From the NCBI GenBank assembly GCA_021106755.1, contig JAIOTM010000285.1, positions 1 to 6,366 on the forward strand: DNA of 6,366 nt. The letters are read 5' to 3'. The notes beneath the pieces are model-generated. The model was not told the origin of the DNA, did no database searches, and saw only the letters and a list, made by a program, of their open reading frames with translations. Numbering within the stretch: the first letter of the stretch is position 1; every line of letters starts with the position of its first letter. A program made the position numbers and the translations under genes. Below are positions 1-6,113 of this stretch, one piece after another. The stretch comes from Candidatus Cloacimonadota bacterium. GTDB taxonomy: Bacteria; Cloacimonadota; Cloacimonadia; Cloacimonadales; JAIOQZ01.

Positions 1-19
1 AAGCTTGCAAAACAAGCTT
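1..19. repeat. Short perfect inverted repeat (7-bp arms, 5-base loop)
   Basis: The arms AAGCTTG (1-7) and CAAGCTT (13-19) are exact reverse complements around a CAAAA loop, so either strand could form a small hairpin. It lies 64 bases beyond the stop codon of the minus-strand HEAT-repeat gene and could belong to that gene's 3' end. There is no T-run after it on the plus strand, and on the minus strand the downstream side is outside the window, so a terminator cannot be called. The 7-bp stem is short enough to arise by chance. Confidence 0.35.
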
Positions 20-82
20 TAAGGCTAATGCGTGGGGGCGTTTTACCTGCTTAATGGACACTTTTTACTTCAAAACACAAAA

Positions 83-475
83 TTATTGCAAATGGGAAAA
101 ATAAACGCTATTATGCAAAGCTCTCCTCCATTTATTAAATATCTTTCTGGGCAACGTCTTATGTTGGTTGCTACCGATTTCCCCTAAATATTTTATTAAC
201 ATGCTTATCGCGGGTTTACCGATTTCCCCCAGAGCTTCAGAAATAGCAATCTTTGAATACAAAGCTTTTTCGATTGCAAGTTGTTCGCATAAGGCAGAAA
301 TAGCTTTTTCAGATTTTCGTTGCCCTAATATTGTCGTGGATGAAGTTCTCTCTTTGGGATTGTTTGATTGCAAAAGAGATATTAAGTCAATATCTGATTT
401 GCCTGCAAAAAGATTATTCTCAACTTCTGTTGTAAATCCTTTTTTTTCTTTTGCTGTTTGGTTTTTATCTTTCAT
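83..475 (-). CDS. Small HEAT-repeat protein, C-terminus probably truncated
   Basis: The 130-residue product has a charged, Lys-rich N-terminus (residues 1-26) followed by two HEAT-like helical hairpins at about 28-62 and 63-100. The pattern includes ILGQRKSEKAISALCEQL and ISEALGEIGKPAISMLIKYL. There is no signal peptide or membrane segment, so a cytoplasmic protein-protein interaction role is likely, with partner unknown. From memory, relatives with the block EKALYSKIAIS...YLGEIG.NQH..LP continue into a conserved PLPRDI-type segment and more repeats. Here the similarity seems to stop near residue 113, and a short unrelated tail (about 114-130) leads to the stop. I could not find the missing segment in the other reading frames down to position 1, so this looks like a truncated or decaying gene rather than a single frameshift. 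The ribosome binding site is weak (AAAAG just before ATG), and an A8 run (440-447) lies in the early coding region. It is divergent from udk. Confidence 0.6.
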   Translation of the reverse strand: MKDKNQTAKEKKGFTTEVENNLFAGKSDIDLISLLQSNNPKERTSSTTILGQRKSEKAISALCEQLAIEKALYSKIAISEALGEIGKPAISMLIKYLGEIGSNQHKTLPRKIFNKWRRALHNSVYFSHLQ

Positions 476-515
476 TTACTTTTATAGTTAGATAGATGTT
501 CAATAATGATTTTCG

Positions 516-545
516 ACTATTTCTGTTGAAGAGTATATCTCTCAA
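516..545 (-). promoter_or_regulatory. Weak candidate promoter for the HEAT-repeat gene
   Basis: Read on the minus strand, TTGAGA (545-540) is followed after 18 bases by AATAGT (521-516), a 5/6 and a 4/6 match to sigma-70 -35 and -10 hexamers. This would leave a leader of roughly 35 bases before the ATG at 475. AT-rich intergenic DNA produces such matches by chance, so this is a suggestion only. Confidence 0.18.
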
Positions 546-678
546 ATAAACCGCCTTTCTCTATTCTGCATAAATCACATTGCGAATATGAAAATGAACT
601 GTCAAACAGAAAATGAAAGAGACACCCCCGAAAGTTTTGTTATTAATCCCATATTGAAGAAAGGTACAGTGGTTTTTC

Positions 679-707
679 TTGACTCCATGTTCCATTAGCA
701 ACTTAAT
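679..707 (+). promoter_or_regulatory. Candidate sigma-70 promoter of the udk operon
   Basis: TTGACT (679-684, 5/6 match to the -35 consensus) is followed after 17 bases by CTTAAT (702-707, 4/6 match to the -10), giving a leader of about 40 bases before udk. A competing AT-rich -10-like element, TATATAAAG (722-730), sits closer to the gene but has no recognisable -35 at the right distance. The five downstream genes have no gaps large enough for obvious promoters, so the operon's main promoter should lie somewhere in 476-755. The exact element is uncertain. No operator palindrome, riboswitch or attenuator was recognised in this 280-base region. Confidence 0.35.
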
Positions 708-742
708 GCGTAATTGTTCGTTATATAAAGAGAGTGACTTCT

Positions 743-750
743 AAAGGGAG
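743..750 (+). promoter_or_regulatory. Ribosome binding site of udk
   Basis: AAAGGGAG lies five bases before the ATG at 756. It is a good Shine-Dalgarno sequence and supports that start, which also matches the usual N-terminus of uridine kinases, with the P-loop beginning about ten residues in. Confidence 0.7.
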
Positions 751-755
751 TACAA

Positions 756-1373
756 ATGACACAGCCTGTAATAATTGGCATTGCTGGTGGTACTGGGTCT
801 GGCAAGACAACAATTGCCAATGAAATCCAGCGTATGGTGGAAGAAAACATAACACTAATTCCCCAAGACGCGTACTATAAATCATTTGCTCACCTTACAG
901 TCAGGGAACGGGAAGTGGTCAATTTCGATCATCCTAATTCGTTCGATCTGGAGTTGATGACAAGACATCTGCGTCTGCTGAAAAAGAATAAGCCTATCGA
1001 CCGACCAGTTTATGATTTCACAACTCACCTGCGCAAGAAAGAAACAGTTACTCTTGTGCCTTCAAAAATTATCATTATTGAAGGTATTCTGATTTTCGCG
1101 GACGAAAAACTTCGCGATGAAATGGATATAAAAATATTCGTGGATACTCCCGCGGATATAAGAATTTTACGGCGTATTGAGCGAGACATCAGCGAGCGTG
1201 GACGCACTTTACGCTCTGTTGTGGAGCAATACCGCATAAGTGTGCGTCCCTCACATCTGGAATTTGTCGAGCCTTCAAAAGTGTTCGCGGATGTGATAAT
1301 TCCCGAAGGTGGACACAACAGAATTGGAATAAACATGCTGGTAGCTCAAGTCCGGCACATCATAAACAAATAG
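756..1373 (+). CDS. udk: Uridine kinase
   Basis: This 205-residue cytoplasmic enzyme phosphorylates uridine (and, in the family, cytidine) to the monophosphate using ATP or GTP, in pyrimidine salvage. The Walker A P-loop GGTGSGKT is at residues 11-18. The QDAYY block with the expected catalytic Asp38 is at 37-41, the nucleoside-binding region NFDHPNSFD at 57-64, PVYDF at 84-88 and IIIIEGIL at 105-112. The Arg-rich lid segment RRIERDISERGRT is at 139-151, followed by VRPSHLEFVEPSK at 163-175 and GGHNRI near 185-190. Length and motif order match E. coli Udk throughout, with no sign of damage. It is the first gene of a five-gene plus-strand cluster; its TAG stop overlaps the AGGAGA ribosome binding site of the next gene, only 8 bases away. 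Function is assigned by family; preference between uridine and cytidine cannot be read from the sequence. Confidence 0.95.
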   Translation: MTQPVIIGIAGGTGSGKTTIANEIQRMVEENITLIPQDAYYKSFAHLTVREREVVNFDHPNSFDLELMTRHLRLLKKNKPIDRPVYDFTTHLRKKETVTLVPSKIIIIEGILIFADEKLRDEMDIKIFVDTPADIRILRRIERDISERGRTLRSVVEQYRISVRPSHLEFVEPSKVFADVIIPEGGHNRIGINMLVAQVRHIINK

Positions 1374-1381
1374 GAGAAATT

Positions 1382-2725
1382 ATGCGTACTTTTTTTTCGA
1401 TACTTATACTTGTAGTCGTTGTGGGGCTTTCCGCCGATATGGTGACAGTCTATAACGACAACTTTGCTATGGTGAATCAGGATATTGAGTTAAAGTTATC
1501 AAAGGGGGAGAAGAACTATTACTTCGATGAAATTCCCGCCCGGTTAGAACCTAACTCGGTGATTATTGAAGATAACGGGGGCAATTTTACCTTGCTTGCT
1601 CAAAACTTTGAGTTTGATCTCGCTGGCACAGACAGGGTGTTTGAAAAATATCTCGGTAAAGAGGTCACTATCGTTACTGCCGACAAAAGCACCTTTATGG
1701 GAACGATGCGGTTTTTCGACCGGAAAATGATTGGCGTGGTGGACGGTGAGGGCGTTCTGCGGCTGATACGTATTGATGAAGTCCAGCATGCACAACTCGC
1801 AAAGATGCCGGAGAATTTCTTTCTCAAACCAACTCTCAACTGGCGGATTCTCGCGAAAAAAGCTGGAAATTATCCTCTCAACCTGAGCTACCTTACGAAA
1901 GGGATGTCGTGGGAAGCAACCTACAACGGGGTCTGGGATAACGAGAAAGAAATCCTGCATCTCAGTTCATGGATAACGCTTACCAATACAAGTGGGAAAA
2001 GTTTTGAGAATATTGACCTGAAACTGATGGCTGGAGATGTGCGAAAAATTCATCCAATTAATAAAAACGCACGATACAGGGAATCAGATGTAATTTTACT
2101 ACAAGCTGGTTCTAACAGTATGGCTCCTCCTCCAGTGGAGAAAGAATTTCACGATTACCATCTCTACACTTTCCAATTTCCAGTAACCATAAACGACCGA
2201 CAGACCAAGCAATTGAAACTTTTCCCTGATAAAAGCGTGAAAGCAAAAGCGATAAGACAGTACCGAACATACGGTAAAAAAGTCACCAGTATTATCCGCT
2301 TCGATAACGATAAGAAGTCCGGGCTGGGAATACCTCTGCCGGGCGGAGTTTTTAAATTGTATCAGCGGGATAGTGACGACAACTCCAGCCAGTTTATTGG
2401 CGAAGATAAAATCAAACACACGCCTGATAAAGAGGAAGTAAACCTGACCAGCGGAAATGCGTTTGATATTGTTGGAGAAACAACGGTAACTGACCACCGC
2501 AGACCGGGTAAAAATAAAGAGCAGAAAGACATTAAAGTTTCGATTCGCAACCGGAGCAAGAAAAGTGTCAATATCGAAATAATGCATAGCGCAAGCTATC
2601 GCTGGAAGATAAAATTTCCAACTGTGAAACCGGAACGCAAAGATGCCTACAATATCATCTTTCATCTGGAATTAGAACCAGGTGAAAAAAAAGTGATAAC
2701 CTGGACAGAGATGATAGGGTATTAG
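1382..2725 (+). CDS. Exported DUF4139 domain-containing protein
   Basis: The 447-residue product begins with a signal peptide (MRTFFSILILVVVVGLSA, probable signal peptidase I cut after residue 18), so it is exported, probably to the periplasm. The core matches DUF4139 as I know it: NLSYLTKGMSWEATYNGVW at about 167-185, SSWITLTNTSGKSFENIDLK near 195-214, LPGGVFKLYQRD at 319-330 and FIGED at 338-342. A final beta-rich part ends in LELEPGEKKVITWT. The biochemical function of DUF4139 proteins is unknown to me. Unlike MuiA-type members it lacks an N-terminal coiled-coil DUF4140 module. Residues about 84-135 (FEKYLGKEVTIVTADKSTF onward) resemble a small Sm-like beta-barrel. No second hydrophobic segment is evident, so it is probably soluble after export. 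AGGAGA precedes the ATG. A T8 run (1390-1397) lies just inside the start. It sits between udk and hsp20 with gaps of 8 and 9 bases. Confidence 0.85.
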   Translation: MRTFFSILILVVVVGLSADMVTVYNDNFAMVNQDIELKLSKGEKNYYFDEIPARLEPNSVIIEDNGGNFTLLAQNFEFDLAGTDRVFEKYLGKEVTIVTADKSTFMGTMRFFDRKMIGVVDGEGVLRLIRIDEVQHAQLAKMPENFFLKPTLNWRILAKKAGNYPLNLSYLTKGMSWEATYNGVWDNEKEILHLSSWITLTNTSGKSFENIDLKLMAGDVRKIHPINKNARYRESDVILLQAGSNSMAPPPVEKEFHDYHLYTFQFPVTINDRQTKQLKLFPDKSVKAKAIRQYRTYGKKVTSIIRFDNDKKSGLGIPLPGGVFKLYQRDSDDNSSQFIGEDKIKHTPDKEEVNLTSGNAFDIVGETTVTDHRRPGKNKEQKDIKVSIRNRSKKSVNIEIMHSASYRWKIKFPTVKPERKDAYNIIFHLELEPGEKKVITWTEMIGY

Positions 2726-2734
2726 GGAGAAAAT

Positions 2735-3181
2735 ATGCCGTACAAAGTGTTTAACGATTTGCGAGATATTCAGAAAGAGATGCTCCGAATCCTTGGGGAA
2801 GTAACTACGCTTACCAGTAATCCACTGGCATTAAGTCAGGGGATGCAGGACACATGGATACCCCGCGTGGATATTTATACTACCTGCAAATCACTCGTTA
2901 TTCTCATTGATCTCGCGGGAGTGGATAAGAAAAGTATCAATATTTCCACTACAAACGAATATCTTAAAATTTCGGGTGAAAGACTGTTCGATTTTGAAGA
3001 AAGTGAAATCTATTACTACACTATGGAAATCGACTCAGGTTATTTCAGCCGCAAGATTTATTTCCCGGAAGAACAAATAGATATCGAGCATCCAGAAGTA
3101 AGCTATGAAAATGGATTCCTCAAGATTCTGTTCCCACGGGTTAAGATGGAAGAAAAGGTTATTCACATAGAAATTGAGTAA
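2735..3181 (+). CDS. Small heat-shock protein, Hsp20/alpha-crystallin family
   Basis: This 148-residue ATP-independent holdase chaperone is expected to bind unfolding proteins in the cytoplasm and hold them for refolding by DnaK or similar systems. The N-terminal arm (1-40) begins with an amphipathic helix. The alpha-crystallin domain (about 41-140) shows WIPRVDIY (41-48), LVILIDLAGVDKKSI (54-68), GYFSRKIYFPEEQID (102-116) and the conserved YENGFLKILFP box (124-134). The tail carries an I-x-I motif (IEI, 145-147) used for oligomer assembly. All hallmark elements are intact and the length is typical. There is no signal peptide. The stop of the preceding gene overlaps the AGGGAGA ribosome binding site (2724-2730). 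I see no CIRCE element or heat-shock promoter directly in front, so it probably depends on the operon promoter or on one inside the upstream gene. Confidence 0.92.
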   Translation: MPYKVFNDLRDIQKEMLRILGEVTTLTSNPLALSQGMQDTWIPRVDIYTTCKSLVILIDLAGVDKKSINISTTNEYLKISGERLFDFEESEIYYYTMEIDSGYFSRKIYFPEEQIDIEHPEVSYENGFLKILFPRVKMEEKVIHIEIE

Positions 3182-3189
3182 GAAGGTTC

Positions 3190-3192
3190 AGG
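3190..3192 (+). promoter_or_regulatory. Weak ribosome binding site deciding the TTG start of the trmJ-like gene
   Basis: AGG lies seven bases before TTG at 3200; a stronger AAGAAGG (3180-3186) is 13 bases away, rather far. The alternative ATG at 3227 has only A-rich sequence in front. Both starts leave the conserved motifs intact, so the TTG is preferred but not certain. Confidence 0.4.
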
Positions 3193-3199
3193 TATTCGA

Positions 3200-3973
3200 T
3201 TGAGCGACAAAAAAGAACAGCTGAATATGCATGATTTGTGTATCGTTCTCGTTGAGCCTGTATATAAGGGCAACATCGGTTTCGTTACCCGCGTAATGAA
3301 CAATTTCTCGATAGAAGACCTGCGGATTGTGGGAAAAATCCCGGAACAGGAAGAGTATTTCGTGGCAGTACATTCAGAAGAAATCCTGCGTAACGCCCGA
3401 TTGTGCGAAACTCTGGATGAAGCACTAACTGGTCTCGACAGGTTAGTTGCTGTTTCACGTCGGCACGGAAAGTATAAACCTGTGGATTACAGACCTGTGG
3501 AAATAGCTCAGAAAGCTATTTTCTTCCCCGGTAAAACCGGACTTGTTTTTGGTCGCGAAACCTATGGATTGAAAGACGAAGAAGCCGATAAATGCCATTT
3601 CCGTTGTCATATACCAGCTAATCCGGAGTTTCCATCTCTCAATCTGGCACAGTCGGTAGCCGTTATGTGTTACGAGTTCTATCAGGCAAGGCAAACTCTT
3701 AAATACACCGGAAAAGGTGCAACCAAAGCTGAAATTACCGCGACACTTGAACACATCGAATCGATTCTCGAAGACATCGGTTACAAATGTGTTGGAGATA
3801 TACCAAAAATCAGTTCAATTCTGCAACGTACCGTACTAAAAGCAAATGTGAACCGCTGGGACTTAAAAGAGTTAAGGAACATGTTTACCCGGATTCAATT
3901 ACTTGGAACAGGGCAATCCGAGCGGTTTGAATTTCCCCAATGCAACGAAAACACACAGGATAGCTCATCTTGA
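3200..3973 (+). CDS. trmJ: TrmJ-like tRNA 2'-O-ribose methyltransferase (SpoU/TrmH superfamily)
   Basis: The 257-residue product is a SPOUT-class enzyme using S-adenosylmethionine with the trefoil-knot fold. Motif 1 is VEPVYKGNIGFVTRVMNNF (18-36), with the expected catalytic Arg31 in the N-x-G-x-x-x-R pattern. Motif 2 is GLVFGRETYGLKDEEADKC (114-132) and motif 3 is IPANPEFPSLNLAQSVAVM (138-156). The FGRE form and a helical C-terminal extension (about 175-240, with ILQRTVLKANVNRWDLKELR) resemble TrmJ, which methylates position 32 of certain tRNAs, more than minimal TrmL or TrmH enzymes. Subfamily, and hence the exact target nucleotide, is inferred. The likely start is TTG at 3200, 18 bases after the hsp20 stop; ATG at 3227 would shorten it by nine residues. 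Its stop TGA shares the sequence TTGA with the start of the next gene. Confidence 0.85.
   Translation: MSDKKEQLNMHDLCIVLVEPVYKGNIGFVTRVMNNFSIEDLRIVGKIPEQEEYFVAVHSEEILRNARLCETLDEALTGLDRLVAVSRRHGKYKPVDYRPVEIAQKAIFFPGKTGLVFGRETYGLKDEEADKCHFRCHIPANPEFPSLNLAQSVAVMCYEFYQARQTLKYTGKGATKAEITATLEHIESILEDIGYKCVGDIPKISSILQRTVLKANVNRWDLKELRNMFTRIQLLGTGQSERFEFPQCNENTQDSSS
3957..3961 (+). promoter_or_regulatory. Ribosome binding site of the patatin gene
   Basis: AGGAT, inside the end of the trmJ-like gene, lies eight bases before the TTG at 3970. It supports that TTG as the real start, which also yields a textbook signal peptide. The next in-frame ATG, at residue 56 within the GTSMG motif, would destroy the active site and cannot be the start of a functional protein. 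Confidence 0.6.
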
Positions 3974-6102
3974 AAAAATTTTACATCCTTCTCCTGCTCT
4001 TTCTGATATGTTACCTCCACGCGAAAACAGGTCTCGTACTCAGCGGGGGCGGAGCTCGTAGTCTTGCCCATATCGGTGTGCTGAAAGTACTGGATGAAAA
4101 CGATATTAAAATTGACTGCATTGTAGGTACAAGCATGGGAGCGGTTATTGCTGCTTTGTACGCTATCGGTTACTCAGGAATCGAAATAGAAGAACTTATC
4201 CTTGGACTTGACTGGTCAGAGCTTTCTGATGAAGGTATTTCCAGAAAAAACCTCTATGCCGGTGATAAACGCTGGGCACCGATGTACAACATCCGCTTCT
4301 ATCTTGATGATGACTGTAAACTACAGATGCCCCGCAGTATCAAGCGAGGCTACAAGATAACCGAACTCCTTTTCCGCATAAGTTTTCCAGCTAGTTCATT
4401 TACAGATTTCGATAAGTTTCCAATTCCTTTCCGGGCTGTAGCCGCAAACCTTGAAACCGGACAGTTACATGTTTTTTCTGAAGGCAATCTCCACGAAGTA
4501 CTTAAAGCAGCCAGCTCTTTTCCCACAATTCTCCCTCCCTTCCGGTTAGATAACAACTACTATGTGGATGGTGGTATTCTGGAAAATATTCCGGCGAAAA
4601 CAGCCGCTGAGATGGGCGCGGATAATATCATAGCCGTAAAAACAACAGCGCCGCTTAAAACTGGCGAAGAAGTGGTAAGTGTGCTGAATGTGCTTGAGCA
4701 GAGCATGAACATTGCAATGACAAAAAAACTTAATCTCAGCCTGAAACTATGCGATGTTGTTATTGAGCCTGAATTAGATAATACGGAACTACTCGATTTC
4801 GATAAAGCGGAGCAGATTATTCTGGCAGGAGAAAAAGCGGCACGGGATATGCTACCGCAACTTCGCCAGTTTGCCCTGAAACAAACAAAAACAGTAAAAC
4901 TTTCCGCAATGCCATATACTCTTATGTTTACGAGAATCAATGTTTCAGGCAATAATCATTTGAGCGGTGCTAAAATTCGGGAATATACAGAGCTTGAAAC
5001 TAACTGGCCCTATTCACTTGATGATATTACACTGGCAATGCGCAAAGCTTATCAGACAGGCTTGTTTCGAAGTATCTACCCCGTTATTAGTAAAAGCGAT
5101 GAAGGCTATATGCTTTTAATAAAAGTGGAAGAAGAATGGCGACGAAATATTGGGTTAAACGTTCGTTACAACGATGTTGACGACTTGATTTTTGGCGTAA
5201 ATGCCACTTTTACAAATATATCACAGAAAAATTCTAGGCTGATAGTCAACTTAGACATAGGTGGACGCCGTGAACTGAATCTGGACTATGTTAAGAACTT
5301 CGGTGAGCTTTTTGGTGGTTATCTCCGGCTTTTCCCATATATCCGCGAAGACAGACTCTTTCTCTACGATGCAAGCCATCACCGAACCGGAAGCGTAAAG
5401 CTGTTTGAAAAAGGGACAACAGCCGGAGTAGGTATGTTTTTTGCCCGGCAACTTAATTTCGAAGGCTTTCTCTATCACTACCACAAGAATACTTATCGGG
5501 ATATAATGGCAACAGCAATGTCAGACGAAAAATTTTCGACAGCCGGGATTGGGCTGAAACTGAATTATGAAGATATTGACGACTTTGTCTTTCCTGTACA
5601 AGGCTTGCATCTGCTGATAAAATATAACGCCGCCCAAAAAGGTAGAATGAGCGACACAGGCTACCAGAGACTCTATACTCGTAACCGCTTTTTATACCCG
5701 ATAACTTTCTGGGCATCTGTTAAATACCAATTAGAATACGGTACTTATTTCAAGAAAGCTCAAATTGATTTCGACCCGTTTTATATTGGAGGAATCGACA
5801 GCTACCTCGGATTTCAACCACGGGAGTTCAGCGCGCCCTTCTATAATATTCATACACTTGCTGTGCGATTAAGCCCCTTCGCTAATATCTTCATAGATTT
5901 ACAATTGAATAGCGCTAAATTTGGCAATGTAGATTACTGGGAGCCAGAAAAGCAAAATGAGTGGGGTGGAGGTATCAAGTTAGGATACAAATCGTACTTC
6001 GGACCAGTCAGGGCAGCGATAGGATTTAATAAAGACCACGAGCCACTGGGCTATTTGTCTGTTGGCTGGGATATAGATTCTTTCGAGTTTTCCAGAAAAT
6101 AG
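3970..6102 (+). CDS. Patatin-like phospholipase fused to POTRA and Omp85 barrel (type Vd autotransporter-like)
   Basis: The 710-residue protein starts with a signal peptide (about 1-18, ending CYLHA). A patatin lipase domain (about 19-300) follows, with oxyanion-hole GGGARS (26-31), nucleophile Ser55 in GTSMG (53-57) and catalytic Asp200 in DGG (200-202). The Ser-Asp dyad is intact, so acyl-ester hydrolysis of phospholipids is likely. One POTRA-like domain (about 320-389) contains RINVSGNNHL and AYQTGLF. An Omp85-type barrel (about 391-710) completes it, long enough for 16 strands, with IGG (606-608) and YLGF (612-615) near the expected loop-6 position. This order matches PlpD-type type Vd proteins, in which the barrel sits in the outer membrane and the lipase is displayed or released. 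Whether it is exported to the surface or faces the periplasm cannot be read from sequence. It starts at TTG, overlapping the previous stop by four bases, and is last in the operon. Confidence 0.9.
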   Translation: MKKFYILLLLFLICYLHAKTGLVLSGGGARSLAHIGVLKVLDENDIKIDCIVGTSMGAVIAALYAIGYSGIEIEELILGLDWSELSDEGISRKNLYAGDKRWAPMYNIRFYLDDDCKLQMPRSIKRGYKITELLFRISFPASSFTDFDKFPIPFRAVAANLETGQLHVFSEGNLHEVLKAASSFPTILPPFRLDNNYYVDGGILENIPAKTAAEMGADNIIAVKTTAPLKTGEEVVSVLNVLEQSMNIAMTKKLNLSLKLCDVVIEPELDNTELLDFDKAEQIILAGEKAARDMLPQLRQFALKQTKTVKLSAMPYTLMFTRINVSGNNHLSGAKIREYTELETNWPYSLDDITLAMRKAYQTGLFRSIYPVISKSDEGYMLLIKVEEEWRRNIGLNVRYNDVDDLIFGVNATFTNISQKNSRLIVNLDIGGRRELNLDYVKNFGELFGGYLRLFPYIREDRLFLYDASHHRTGSVKLFEKGTTAGVGMFFARQLNFEGFLYHYHKNTYRDIMATAMSDEKFSTAGIGLKLNYEDIDDFVFPVQGLHLLIKYNAAQKGRMSDTGYQRLYTRNRFLYPITFWASVKYQLEYGTYFKKAQIDFDPFYIGGIDSYLGFQPREFSAPFYNIHTLAVRLSPFANIFIDLQLNSAKFGNVDYWEPEKQNEWGGGIKLGYKSYFGPVRAAIGFNKDHEPLGYLSVGWDIDSFEFSRK

Positions 6103-6113
6103 AAAAACTGTTC

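Larger units (their letters stand above)
756..6102 (+). other. Probable five-gene operon: udk, DUF4139 gene, hsp20, trmJ-like gene, patatin-Omp85 gene
   Basis: All five genes are on the plus strand, separated by 8, 9 and 18 bases and finally a 4-base TTGA overlap. Ribosome binding sites of the second and third genes overlap the preceding stop codons, which suggests translational coupling. No terminator-like hairpin with a T-run occurs between the genes. Co-transcription is inferred from spacing only. Functions are mixed: nucleotide salvage, unknown envelope role, chaperone, tRNA modification and outer-membrane lipase. Confidence 0.7.

Noticed and set aside
1..82. Possible integron attC site or other recombination site next to the HEAT-repeat gene
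   Set aside because: I looked for the paired core sites (GTTRRRY and its complement) with imperfect symmetry between them and did not find them; only the short 1-19 hairpin is present.
168..491. A 107-codon open frame on the plus strand
   Set aside because: It lies entirely antisense to the HEAT-repeat gene. That gene shows clear periodic helical repeats, while this frame gives a low-complexity, Ser/Phe-rich protein without family features.
588..698. A 36-codon plus-strand frame starting MKMNCQTENERD in the intergenic region
   Set aside because: There is no ribosome binding site before the ATG, no recognisable similarity, and it overlaps the likely udk promoter. It fits a chance open frame.
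476..755. Riboswitch, small RNA or tRNA in the divergent intergenic region
   Set aside because: No tRNA-like cloverleaf, conserved riboswitch core, or stable stem with a T-run was seen on either strand.
2099..2665. A 188-codon minus-strand open frame opposite the DUF4139 gene
   Set aside because: The plus-strand frame has a signal peptide, ribosome binding site and DUF4139 motifs throughout. The antisense frame has no supporting signals and an aromatic-rich composition typical of a shadow.
6086..6109. AGTTTT...AAAACT inverted repeat at the end of the patatin gene as a terminator
   Set aside because: The stem is all weak pairs apart from one G-C, has a 12-base loop, and no T-tract follows.
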